Shown piece after piece: positions 17,353 to 25,186 of a stretch of 64,000 nt of DNA; within the stretch, counting starts at the first letter, position 1; every line of letters starts with the position of its first letter. The notes below the pieces were generated by a model. The model saw nothing but the letters and a program-made list of their open reading frames with translations, had not been told where the DNA came from and ran no database searches. The DNA is from Streptomyces violens (GTDB taxonomy: Bacteria; Actinomycetota; Actinomycetes; Streptomycetales; Streptomycetaceae), in NCBI RefSeq assembly GCF_000717745.1, contig NZ_JOBH01000022.1, forward strand, positions 37,086 through 101,085, written 5' to 3'. Made by a program: the position numbers and the translations under genes.

Positions 17353-18633
17353 GTGCGCCGCCGACTGATCAATTCCACCCTCGCCGTGGTGCTCGTCGTG
17401 ATCGCCGTCTTCGGCGTCTCGCTCGTCATCGTGGAGACCCGCACCATCCAGGCGGGGGCCCAGGAGAGCGTGGGGGCGGAGGCCGTGCGCCTGGTGGGCA
17501 TGGTCGAGAGCCGACTGAGCGGCGGCGAGAAGATCACCGCCGAGGTGCTGTCGGAACAGATCACCACAGACCGGTACGCGCTGATCGAGGTGCCGGGCCA
17601 CGCCCCCGTACAGATCGGCAGCCGGCCCTCCGGCGACGTCATCGCCTCCACCGTCCACGGTGAGCAGGGCGAGACCGTCACCGTGCAGGAGCCCCGCTCC
17701 GCCGTCAGCGCCGAGATCGGCCGCACGCTGCTGATCATCCTGGCGGTCGCGGCGCTGGCCATCGTGGCGGCCGTGATCCTTGCCGTACGGCAGGCCCGCC
17801 GGCTGACCGCCCCGCTCACGGACCTCGCCGAGACCGCCGAGCGCCTCGGCTCCGGCGACCCCAGGCCCCGGCACCGCCGGTACGGCGTGCACGAGCTGGA
17901 CCGGGTCGCCGACGTGCTGGACGCCTCCGCCGAGCGGATCGCGCGGATGCTGACCGCCGAGCGCCGGCTCGCCGCCGACGCCTCCCACCAGCTCCGTACG
18001 CCGCTGACCGCGCTGTCCATGCGGCTGGAGGAGATCACCCTCACCGATGACCCGGAGACGGTGAAGGAGGAGGCGACGATCGCGCTGGGGCAGGTCGACC
18101 GGCTCAGCGACGTCGTCCAGCGGCTGCTGACGAACTCCCGCGACCCGCGCTCAGGCTCCGCCGTCGCCTTCGACCTGGACGAGGTCGTCAAGCAGCAGAT
18201 CGAGGAGTGGCGCCCGGCGTACCGCAGCGCGGGCCGGGCCATCGTCCGCTCGGGCAAGAAGCATCTGCGGGCCGTCGGGACGCCGGGCGCGGTGGCCCAG
18301 GTGCTCGCGACCCTGATCGAGAACGCGCTGATGCACGGTGACGGCACGGTGGCGCTGCGTACCCGGGTCACCGGGAACCAGGTCGTCGTCGAGGTCACGG
18401 ATGCCGGCCCCGGTGTACCGCCCGACCTGGGCTCCCGGGTCTTCGAGCGGACGGTGAGCGGCCGGAACTCCACGGGCCTGGGGCTCGCGGTGGCCCGCGA
18501 CCTGGCGGAGGCGGACGGCGGGCGGCTGGAGCTGCTCCAGCAGGAGCCGCCGGTCTTCGCGCTCTTCCTCAGCCGGGAGTCCGAGCATTACCGGCCGGCG
18601 TCGGCCGAGGGGGACGGGTCAGGACCGCGATGA
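17353..18633 (+). CDS. sensor histidine kinase, partner of the upstream regulator
   Basis: 426 residues. Transmembrane helices at about 7-27 and 123-145 enclose a ~95-residue extracytoplasmic sensor. A HAMP linker follows, then HisKA with His212 (DASHQLRTPLTALSMRLEE in part), N-box LIENALMHG, DAGPGVPP and GLGLAVARDL. The GTG start at 17353 follows GGGAGGGCACC. It would phosphorylate Asp52 of the regulator. The last 15 bp overlap the end of the convergent GtrA gene. The sensor domain shows no family I recognise. Confidence 0.92.
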   Translation: MRRRLINSTLAVVLVVIAVFGVSLVIVETRTIQAGAQESVGAEAVRLVGMVESRLSGGEKITAEVLSEQITTDRYALIEVPGHAPVQIGSRPSGDVIASTVHGEQGETVTVQEPRSAVSAEIGRTLLIILAVAALAIVAAVILAVRQARRLTAPLTDLAETAERLGSGDPRPRHRRYGVHELDRVADVLDASAERIARMLTAERRLAADASHQLRTPLTALSMRLEEITLTDDPETVKEEATIALGQVDRLSDVVQRLLTNSRDPRSGSAVAFDLDEVVKQQIEEWRPAYRSAGRAIVRSGKKHLRAVGTPGAVAQVLATLIENALMHGDGTVALRTRVTGNQVVVEVTDAGPGVPPDLGSRVFERTVSGRNSTGLGLAVARDLAEADGGRLELLQQEPPVFALFLSRESEHYRPASAEGDGSGPR

Positions 18634-19137
18634 GCCGCGCCGGGACGCCTCGGAGCGGCCCTTCTCCGTGAGGAAGGACTCGGCGGTCTCCACCGCCTCC
18701 TTGGCCGGCAGCGCCCGGAAGACCCAGGAGCGGTAGGACCAGAAGCGGAAGAGCGTGGCGATGCCGATGCCGAGGAACTTGAAGACGTTGTTCTGCAGCG
18801 GGGTGTTCCAGCCGCACCAGTACGTCGCGGCGTAGAGGATGCCGTTCTCGATCACCAGGCCGACCGCGCTGAAGAAGAGGAAGAGCGCCAGCTCCTTGGT
18901 GCGGCGGCTCTTGTCGCGGTCCCGGTAGGTGAAGTAGCGGAAGCCGACGTAGTTGAAGAGGATCGCGACGATCGTCGCGACGATCCCGGCCCGCACCACG
19001 GGCAGCTCCGTGGTGTGCCGCACGAGGTTGAAGACCACGAGGTTGACCAGCACACCGGCTCCGCCCACCGCGCCGAACTTCACGATTTCGCGGCCCAGCA
19101 GCTCCAGCCGCGAACGCAGCGGGCTCGGTCCAGACAT
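18619..19137 (-). CDS. GtrA-family membrane protein
   Basis: 172 residues with four hydrophobic helices: FGAVGGAGVLVNLVVFNLV, AGIVATIVAILFNYVGF, ALFLFFSAVGLVIENGIL and NVFKFLGIGIATLFRFWSY. This is the GtrA/PF04138 layout, often involved in moving or retaining polyprenyl-phosphate sugars across the membrane. Its C-terminal tail is cytosolic and charged. The 3' end overlaps the histidine kinase gene by 15 bp on the opposite strand. A GtrA gene next to purK/purE also occurs in mycobacteria (from memory). Confidence 0.88.
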   Translation of the reverse strand: MSGPSPLRSRLELLGREIVKFGAVGGAGVLVNLVVFNLVRHTTELPVVRAGIVATIVAILFNYVGFRYFTYRDRDKSRRTKELALFLFFSAVGLVIENGILYAATYWCGWNTPLQNNVFKFLGIGIATLFRFWSYRSWVFRALPAKEAVETAESFLTEKGRSEASRRGSSRS

Positions 19138-19291
19138 ATTGGCGGTTCAGCTCCCCGTGAGGCGTCGTGTCCGGCGGGCCGTGGTCGGCGGCCGGCCGCT
19201 CACTCATGCTAACCAGCGGACTTCCGGGCCGCCCGTGCCCCGCCGGTTCCCCCGGTGCGGAGGCGCGTCGGCCGGTCACGGAGGAGGCGCG

Positions 19292-19732
19292 TCAGTCGGT
19301 CACGGTGATGCGGAAGGCGAGCTGCTCGCCGCCGTCGCTCTCGGCGCGTTCGGTGCCGCACTGGAAGCAGTGGCGCAGCGCCAGCTCGGTCCGGCCGGCG
19401 CGGACGGCCTGGAACTCCAGGTAGCGGGTGCCGCCGGAGCCCGCGACCACCGGCTCGTTCGCCTCGTAGTGGCTGCCGGCCGGCTTGAGCACCTGCGGGT
19501 CGGGCGACGGGGACGAGACGGCCCAGCGGTAGCCGGTGCTCGGGTTGTCTTCCAGCTCTATCGAGAAGCGCTCGCCGGGGGCGACGGATATGACGGTGTC
19601 CTGCGGCCCGTACACCTGGGGTCCGGCGGTGAGCAGGGAGATCAGCGAGTACACCGTCACCAGCAGGGCCGCCACCGCGACCGCTATGCCGATCTTGCGG
19701 GACGGCGTCGATATGCCGTCGGTGGCGTCCAT
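19292..19732 (-). CDS. membrane-anchored chagasin-like (I42) protease inhibitor homologue
   Basis: 146 residues. An N-terminal transmembrane anchor (about 14-34) precedes one Ig-like domain. The inhibitor loops of family I42 can be read: NPSTGYRW at 63-70 (loop 2, NPTTGY-type), a GSGG turn at 98-101 (loop 4) and RAGRTELAL at 111-119 (loop 6, here without the usual RPW Trp). CFQC at 122-125 is an unusual insertion that may form a disulfide or bind metal. ATG 19732 follows GGGGGAGGAC; the open frame continues upstream but without homology. Target protease unknown. Confidence 0.75.
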   Translation of the reverse strand: MDATDGISTPSRKIGIAVAVAALLVTVYSLISLLTAGPQVYGPQDTVISVAPGERFSIELEDNPSTGYRWAVSSPSPDPQVLKPAGSHYEANEPVVAGSGGTRYLEFQAVRAGRTELALRHCFQCGTERAESDGGEQLAFRITVTD

Positions 19733-19870
19733 GCGTCCTCCCCCGGATCCGCGCGTCCGGACGAGCCTATCGCCCGATGGCAGCTCGCACAGAGGTGCGG
19801 AACGTCCGGATTCAGAGGATCGTCCAAGGGGTGGCCGGGAACGGTCGGTCGGAGCGGATACCCTGAAGGC

Positions 19871-21022
19871 GTGACGTTTCCGGTAGTCGGCATGGTCGGT
19901 GGCGGACAGCTCGCTCGTATGACCCACGAGGCAGGCATCCCCCTCGGCATCAGGTTCAAGCTCCTCAGTGACACCCCGCAGGACTCCGCGGCGCAGGTCG
20001 TCGGTGATGTCGTCATCGGCGACTACCGCGATCTGGCCACCCTGCGGGAGTTCGCGCGCGGCTGTGACGTGATCACTTTCGATCACGAGCACGTCCCCAC
20101 CGAGCATCTCCGGGCATTGGAGGCGGACGGCATCCCCGTACGCCCCGGTCCGGACGCGCTGGTGCACGCCCAGGACAAGGGGGTGATGCGCGCGAAACTG
20201 ACCGAGATCGGCGCCCCGTGCCCGCGCCACCGCATCGTTTCGGACCCCTCCGATGTCGAGGCTTTCGCCGCCGAGGGCGACGGCTTTCCGGTCATCCTGA
20301 AGACCGTCCGCGGCGGCTATGACGGCAAGGGCGTGTGGTTCGTACGATCCGCCAAGGACGCCGAGGAGCCGTTCCGCGCCGGCGTGCCCGTACTCGCCGA
20401 GGAGAAGGTCGACTTCACCCGCGAGCTGGCCGCCAACATCGTCCGCTCCCCGCACGGCCAGGCCGTCGCGTATCCGGTCGTGGAGTCCATCCAGGTCGAC
20501 GGCGTCTGCGACACGGTCATCGCGCCCGCCCCCGGCCTCTCCGAGGAGCTGTCGGCGCAGGCCCAGGAGCTGGCCCTGCGGATCGCCAAGGAACTGGACG
20601 TCGTCGGCCACCTCGCCGTCGAGCTCTTCGAGGCCGTCGATTCCGAGGGAAACCGCCGCATCCTGGTCAACGAACTGGCGATGCGCCCGCACAACTCCGG
20701 GCACTGGACCCAGGACGGCGCGATCACCTCGCAGTTCGCCAACCACGTCCGCGCGGTACTGGACCTCCCGCTGGGCGACCCGCGCCCGCGCGCCGAGTGG
20801 ACCGTGATGGCCAACGTGCTCGGCGGCGACTACCCGGACATGTACAGCGCGTACCTGCACTGCATGGCCCGGGACCCGCAGCTCAAGATCCACATGTACG
20901 GCAAGGACGTGAAGCCCGGCCGTAAGGTCGGGCACGTCAACACCTACGGCGACGACCTGGCCGACGTGCGCGAGCGCGCCGCGCACGCCGCCGGCTACCT
21001 GCGAGGAACGATCACCGAATGA
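19871..21022 (+). CDS. purK: N5-carboxyaminoimidazole ribonucleotide synthase
   Basis: 383-residue ATP-grasp enzyme that makes N5-CAIR from AIR, ATP and bicarbonate in purine synthesis. It opens with [12 protein letters not shown], has [13 protein letters not shown] for ATP binding, [11 protein letters not shown] and the [13 protein letters not shown] signature of PurK. The start is the GTG at 19871; the nearby GAAGG is too close to be a good ribosome site, so initiation may be leaderless or weak. The stop overlaps purE (ATGA), an operon seen throughout actinobacteria. Confidence 0.95.
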   Translation: MTFPVVGMVGGGQLARMTHEAGIPLGIRFKLLSDTPQDSAAQVVGDVVIGDYRDLATLREFARGCDVITFDHEHVPTEHLRALEADGIPVRPGPDALVHAQDKGVMRAKLTEIGAPCPRHRIVSDPSDVEAFAAEGDGFPVILKTVRGGYDGKGVWFVRSAKDAEEPFRAGVPVLAEEKVDFTRELAANIVRSPHGQAVAYPVVESIQVDGVCDTVIAPAPGLSEELSAQAQELALRIAKELDVVGHLAVELFEAVDSEGNRRILVNELAMRPHNSGHWTQDGAITSQFANHVRAVLDLPLGDPRPRAEWTVMANVLGGDYPDMYSAYLHCMARDPQLKIHMYGKDVKPGRKVGHVNTYGDDLADVRERAAHAAGYLRGTITE

Positions 21023-21558
21023 GCCAGAGCAGCTCCCCTGTCATCGGCATCGTCATGGGCTCCGACTCCGACTGGCCCGTCATGGAGGCCGCGGCGCAGG
21101 CCCTCGACGAGTTCGAGATTCCCTACGAGGTCGACGTCGTCTCCGCGCACCGCATGCCGCGCGAGATGGTCGCGTACGGCGAGGAGGCCGCGGGCCGCGG
21201 TCTGAAGGCGATCATCGCGGGTGCCGGGGGAGCGGCCCATCTGCCGGGCATGCTGGCCTCGGTCACCCCGCTGCCGGTCATCGGCGTGCCGGTCCCGCTG
21301 AAGTACCTCGACGGCATGGACTCGCTGCTGTCCATCGTGCAGATGCCGGCCGGCGTGCCGGTCGCCACGGTCTCGGTCGGCGGCGCCCGCAACGCGGGTC
21401 TGCTCGCCGCCCGGATGCTCGCCGCGCACGACAGTGAGCTGCAGGAGCGGATGCGCGAGTTCCAGCAGGAGCTGAACGACCAGGCCACCGAGAAGGGCAA
21501 GCGGCTGCGGAACAAGGTCGGAGGCAACGAGGGCTTCGGCTTCGGGAGCGGCAAGTGA
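21019..21558 (+). CDS. purE: N5-CAIR mutase
   Basis: 179-residue class I PurE that shifts the carboxyl group of N5-CAIR to give CAIR. The active-site signature GSDSDWPVM is at about 14-22, followed by [17 protein letters not shown] and [11 protein letters not shown](M)DSLLS, all as in the octameric enzymes. The C-terminal tail of about 20 residues is Lys/Gly-rich and extends past the usual end. ATG 21019 overlaps the purK stop, and its own stop overlaps the dipeptidase GTG, so three genes are translationally coupled. Confidence 0.95.
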   Translation: MSQSSSPVIGIVMGSDSDWPVMEAAAQALDEFEIPYEVDVVSAHRMPREMVAYGEEAAGRGLKAIIAGAGGAAHLPGMLASVTPLPVIGVPVPLKYLDGMDSLLSIVQMPAGVPVATVSVGGARNAGLLAARMLAAHDSELQERMREFQQELNDQATEKGKRLRNKVGGNEGFGFGSGK

Positions 21559-22745
21559 GCGAGGCGGCCCGGGACCTCCTCGCCCGCTGGCCCGTCGTCG
21601 ACGGTCACAACGACCTGCCCTGGGCGCTGCGCGAGCAGGTCCGGTACGACCTGGCGCAGCGTGACATCGCCACCGACCAGTCCGCGCATCTGCACACCGA
21701 CATCCCGCGGCTGCGGGCAGGCGGCGTCGGCGCGCAGTTCTGGTCGGTGTACGTACGTCCCGACTACGACGGCGACCGGGCGGTCAGCGCCACCCTGGAG
21801 CAGGTCGACTGCGTGGCGCAGCTGATCGACCGGTACCCGGGCGACCTGCGGCGCGCGCTCACCGCCGACGACATGGAGGCGGCCCGCGCCGAGGGGAAGA
21901 TCGCGTCCCTCATGGGTGCCGAGGGCGGCCACTCGATCCACTGCTCGCTGGCCACCCTGCGCGCCCTGTACGCGCTCGGCGTCCGGTACATGACGCTGAC
22001 GCACAACGACACCATCGCCTGGGCGGACTCGGCGACCGACGAGCCGCGCCACGGCGGCCTCACCGCCTTCGGCGAGGAGGTCGTGCGCGAGATGAACCGG
22101 CTCGGCATGCTCGTCGACCTCAGCCATGTCTCCGCCGACACGATGCGGGACGCGCTGCGGGTCACCGAGGCGCCGGTGGTCTTCTCGCACTCCTCGGCGC
22201 GCGCGGTCTGCGACCACCCGCGCAACGTCCCCGACGACGTACTGGCCCAGCTGCCCGCCAACGGTGGCGTCGCGATGGCCACGTTCGTACCGAAGTTCGT
22301 GCTGCCCGAGGCCGGGGAGTGGACGAAGCGCGCCGACGAGAACATGCGCGCGCACGGCCTGCACCACCTCGACACCACCGAGGCCGGCATGAAGGTGCAG
22401 CGCGCCTTCGAGGCCGCGCACCCCCGCCCGGTGGCCACCGCCGCCACCGTCGCCGACCACCTGGACCACATGCGCGAGGTCGCCGGCGTCGACCACATCG
22501 GCATCGGCGGCGATTACGACGGCACGGCCTTCACCCCGGACGGCCTCCGCGATGTCGCGGGCTATCCGAACCTGATCGCGGAGCTGCTGGACCGCAAGTG
22601 GTCCGAGGCCGACCTGGCCAAGCTCACCTGGCAGAACGCGGTGCGTACGCTGCGCGCGGCGGAGGACGCGGCGCGCAGCATTCAGAAGCGTCGCGGACCG
22701 TCGAACGCGACGATCGGTCAGCTGGACGGCTCAGCGCCGCAGTAG
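21555..22745 (+). CDS. zinc dipeptidase of the renal dipeptidase family (M19)
   Basis: 396 residues. All expected metal and catalytic residues are present: His18 and Asp20 (DGHND), Glu123 (GAEGGH), His150 (LTHND), His191 (DLSH), His212 (FSHSSAR) and Asp320 (GGDYDG). Numbering and sequence agree with the S. coelicolor homologue Sco3058, which I recall as a structurally characterised dipeptidase acting on L-X-D-Y dipeptides. The GTG at 21555 overlaps the purE stop. It probably recycles or degrades cytosolic dipeptides, including D-amino-acid ones. Confidence 0.93.
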   Translation: MSEAARDLLARWPVVDGHNDLPWALREQVRYDLAQRDIATDQSAHLHTDIPRLRAGGVGAQFWSVYVRPDYDGDRAVSATLEQVDCVAQLIDRYPGDLRRALTADDMEAARAEGKIASLMGAEGGHSIHCSLATLRALYALGVRYMTLTHNDTIAWADSATDEPRHGGLTAFGEEVVREMNRLGMLVDLSHVSADTMRDALRVTEAPVVFSHSSARAVCDHPRNVPDDVLAQLPANGGVAMATFVPKFVLPEAGEWTKRADENMRAHGLHHLDTTEAGMKVQRAFEAAHPRPVATAATVADHLDHMREVAGVDHIGIGGDYDGTAFTPDGLRDVAGYPNLIAELLDRKWSEADLAKLTWQNAVRTLRAAEDAARSIQKRRGPSNATIGQLDGSAPQ

Positions 22746-22799
22746 GGGTCATCCGCCGCGTGTCGCGCGGTGGATGACCCGTACGGATCATCCACCGCG
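22746..22799 (+). promoter_or_regulatory. three-armed repeat able to form two mutually exclusive hairpins between the dipeptidase genes
   Basis: Arm 1 (22746-22760) pairs with arm 2 (22766-22780) over 15 bp with one G-T wobble and a 5-base loop. The first 12 bases of arm 2 (22766-22777) also pair perfectly with arm 3 (22788-22799). Arm 2 cannot do both. The element starts one base after the first dipeptidase stop and ends 59 bp before the second start. It looks like an attenuator-style switch, but could simply be a terminator with a duplicated arm. Confidence 0.5.
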
Positions 22800-22858
22800 A
22801 AGAAGTGGATCTCCCGTGTCACCGTGGCCCTACTGCCACCGATCCAGGAGTTCCGACC

Positions 22859-24112
22859 ATGGCCGACCTCGCCCCCGATCTGGAAGCCGCAGACCTCACC
22901 GGTGCCGCCGGGGATCTCGGCGCCGCCGAGGACGCCCACTCCCCCTACGGATCAATCGGGCGCCCCGCCGACCCCCCGCTGCGCCGCGACCCGCTCTCCC
23001 GCGCGCAGGCGCTGCTCGCCGCGCACCCCGTCTTCGACGGCCACAACGCCCTGCCCTGGGCGCTGCGGCTGCACCACGGCGACGACCTGACGCCGGGTCA
23101 CTACTACGACCTCGACTACGGCGAACCCGCCGTCAGTACCGACATCCCCCGGCTGCGGCAGGGCCGCGTCGGCGCACAGTTCTGGTCCGTGCAGGTGCCC
23201 ACCGCGCTCAGCGGTGACCACGCCATCAGCGCCACGCTCGAACAGATCGACTTCGTGCACCAGCTGGTGCGCGCCTACCCCGAAGCGCTGCGCCTGGCGA
23301 TGACCGCCGACGACGTCACCGAGTGCCGCAACCGCGGCCGCATCGCCTGCCTGCTCGGCTCGGCCGGCGGCCAGATCATCGACAGCTCGCTCGGCGCGCT
23401 GCGCGCCCTGCACACCCTGGGCGTGCGCTCGATGCTGCTCACGCCGGACCGCAATACTCCGTGGGCGGACGCGGCGGCCGACACCCCGTGCGCGGGCGGC
23501 CTCACCGCTTTCGGCGAGGAGGTGGTCCGGGAGATGAACCGCCTCGGGATGCTCATCGACCTCTCGTACGCCTCGGTCGACACGATGCGCCACACGCTGG
23601 CCATCACCAAGGCGCCGGTCTTCCTGAACCGTTCCGCCGCCCGGAACCTGACGAACCACCGGCACAACGTGCCCGACGACGTGCTCGCGCAGCTCCCCCG
23701 CAACGGCGGGATCTGCATGGTCACCTTCGCCCCGCAGCGGGTCACCGGGCCGGTGGGCGCGGCGACCGTGGAGGACGTCGCCGACCACCTCGATCACGTA
23801 CGGAACGTGGCGGGGGCGCGGCACGTCGGCCTCGGCGGCGGTTTCGACACCGATCCGGCGGACGGGCGGCCGGAGGGCCTGGAGGATGTCTCCGGCTACC
23901 CGCGGCTGCTCGCCGAACTGATCACCCGCGGTTGGTCCTTCTCCGATCTGGCCGGGCTGACCTGGGGCAATGCCCTGCGCGCGATGCGCGGCGCGGAGTT
24001 CGCCGCGCGCGAGGCCCGGCACCGCCGCGGGCCGTCCACGGCGACCATCGACCGGCTGGACCGGGCGGACCGGCGGGACCGGATGACGCGGTTGCACTGG
24101 GCCTGGACCTGA
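22859..24112 (+). CDS. M19 dipeptidase-like protein lacking metal ligands (probable pseudoenzyme)
   Basis: 417 residues, clearly paralogous to the upstream dipeptidase along the whole fold. A ~45-residue N-terminal extension precedes the barrel. Aligning the two by eye, His62 is kept but the other metal or catalytic positions have changed: Asp20 to Ala64 (DGHNA), Glu123 to Ala169 (GSAGG), His150 to Pro196, His191 to Tyr237 (DLSY), His212 to Arg258, and the late Asp320 to Gly (GGGFD). No zinc site can form as in M19. The frame is intact and conserved elsewhere ([10 protein letters not shown]), so selection seems to act on a non-catalytic role. ATG 22859 follows CCAGGAG. Confidence 0.88.
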   Translation: MADLAPDLEAADLTGAAGDLGAAEDAHSPYGSIGRPADPPLRRDPLSRAQALLAAHPVFDGHNALPWALRLHHGDDLTPGHYYDLDYGEPAVSTDIPRLRQGRVGAQFWSVQVPTALSGDHAISATLEQIDFVHQLVRAYPEALRLAMTADDVTECRNRGRIACLLGSAGGQIIDSSLGALRALHTLGVRSMLLTPDRNTPWADAAADTPCAGGLTAFGEEVVREMNRLGMLIDLSYASVDTMRHTLAITKAPVFLNRSAARNLTNHRHNVPDDVLAQLPRNGGICMVTFAPQRVTGPVGAATVEDVADHLDHVRNVAGARHVGLGGGFDTDPADGRPEGLEDVSGYPRLLAELITRGWSFSDLAGLTWGNALRAMRGAEFAAREARHRRGPSTATIDRLDRADRRDRMTRLHWAWT

Positions 24113-24142
24113 GCCGCCGTACGGATGATCTCCTTACGGATG

Positions 24143-24174
24143 AGGGGCGGGCGGGAGACCCCGCCCGCCCCTTC
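24143..24174. terminator. bidirectional terminator, 13-bp perfect stem
   Basis: AGGGGCGGGCGGG (24143-24155) pairs perfectly with 24160-24172 through an AGAC loop. It separates the pseudo-dipeptidase from the convergent VOC gene. Confidence 0.75.
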
Positions 24175-24194
24175 CCCGCGCCCTTACTCGGTAC

Positions 24195-24563
24195 TCAGTG
24201 CAGGCACAGACAGAACGGGTGCCCCTCCGGGTCGAGGTAGACCCGGAAGTCGCGCTTGCCCTCGTCGTGCTGGACCAGCTTCGCGCCGAGCTCCAGCGCC
24301 TCGCGCTCGGCCTCCTCGATCCGGTCCCGCGGCACCCGGAAGTCCAGGTGCAGCTGCTGGGACCGCTCACCGCTGGGCCAGTCCGGCGGCACCAGGTCGG
24401 GCGCCGTCTGGAACGCGAGCATCCGCCCCTGGGGCCCTGCCACCTCGATCCAGTCGCCCTCCAGCTCGCCCACCTGCCAGCCGAGCAGACCGGCGTAGAA
24501 CTCGGCGAGGGCCTGCGGGTCGCGGGCGTCGAGCACGACGACGCCGTACTGAGCGATGGCCAT
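24195..24563 (-). CDS. VOC-superfamily (glyoxalase/bleomycin-resistance fold) protein
   Basis: 122 residues forming one beta-alpha-beta-beta-beta pair: YGVVVLDARDPQALAEFYAGLLGW at the start and VYLDPEGHPFCLC at the end. LHLDFRV in the middle supplies a potential metal His. Streptomyces genomes hold many such proteins with unassigned substrates. ATG 24563 follows AGGAGGTAACACC. The gene is divergent from a CGNR zinc-finger regulator, with only 65 bp between starts, so the regulator may control it. Confidence 0.85.
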   Translation of the reverse strand: MAIAQYGVVVLDARDPQALAEFYAGLLGWQVGELEGDWIEVAGPQGRMLAFQTAPDLVPPDWPSGERSQQLHLDFRVPRDRIEEAEREALELGAKLVQHDEGKRDFRVYLDPEGHPFCLCLH

Positions 24564-24566
24564 GGT

Positions 24567-24628
24567 GTTACCTCCTGCGACGGTGTAGCGGTAACTTCGT
24601 TACTGAATAATGGCCCTCAACAGGTAAC
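24567..24628. promoter_or_regulatory. GGTAAC/GTTACC half-sites in the VOC/CGNR divergent promoter
   Basis: GTTACC (24567-24572), a GTAAC-TTC-GTTAC palindrome (24591-24603) and GGTAAC (24623-24628) share the same hexamer. The first also contains the Shine-Dalgarno sequence of the VOC gene, which could be chance. The repetition makes a plausible operator for the adjacent CGNR protein. Confidence 0.35.
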
Positions 24629-25186
24629 GTGGCAAGGGTGGCCGACCGTAGCGCGCCGCCTTCCCTGGCTCTGGTCCAGGAGCTGGCGAACACCCTGGAC
24701 ATCGAGAGCGGGCAGGACGCGCTGGCCGCGCCCGGCGGCCTCGCCGCCTTCCTGCGCGACCACGGGTTGCCGCCGGCTCCCGCCGGGAAACGTGAACTCT
24801 CCGCCGTTCAGTGGCTGCGCGAGGCGCTGCGCGCGGCCTGTCTGGCCCACACGGGGGCCGATCTCTCCGCCGACACCGAGCGCACGCTGCGCACGCTGCT
24901 CGCCGAGGCGCCACTCGTCCTCGCGATCGACGCGCAGGGCGACGCCGCGCTGCGCCCCGCGCCCGGACTCACCGGCGTCGCCGCACTGACCGCCCGTATC
25001 GCCGCCGGCATCGCGACGGCCGCAGCGGACGGCACCTGGCCCCGGCTCAAGGCATGCGAGGACCACGGCTGCCAGTGGGTGTTCTACGACCGCAGCCCGG
25101 CCGGCCGCAGCCGCTGGTGCTCCATGGCGGTCTGCGGCAGCCGGGCCAAGATGCGTACGTACAGAGCCCGAAAGGCTCAGGGCTAG
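24629..25186 (+). CDS. CGNR zinc-finger protein (ABATE domain), putative regulator
   Basis: 185 residues. The N-terminal ~120 residues fit the ABATE domain (LVQELANTLD at the start, WLREALRAA). The C-terminal CGNR finger reads ACEDHGCQWVFYDRS, then RWCSMAVCGSRAKMRTYR: two Cys pairs for zinc, with CGSR replacing the canonical CGNR. Members are thought to be stress-linked transcription regulators. GTG 24629 is used; GTG 24638 is equally possible. Its TAG stop and that of the convergent UDP-glucose dehydrogenase share the palindrome CTAG. Confidence 0.85.
   Translation: MARVADRSAPPSLALVQELANTLDIESGQDALAAPGGLAAFLRDHGLPPAPAGKRELSAVQWLREALRAACLAHTGADLSADTERTLRTLLAEAPLVLAIDAQGDAALRPAPGLTGVAALTARIAAGIATAAADGTWPRLKACEDHGCQWVFYDRSPAGRSRWCSMAVCGSRAKMRTYRARKAQG

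Noticed and set aside
19733..20986. Long minus-strand open frame continuing upstream of the I42 inhibitor, antisense to purK
   Set aside because: It is an artefact of high GC content; purK on the plus strand has full homology, and the inhibitor has its own ATG and ribosome site at 19732.
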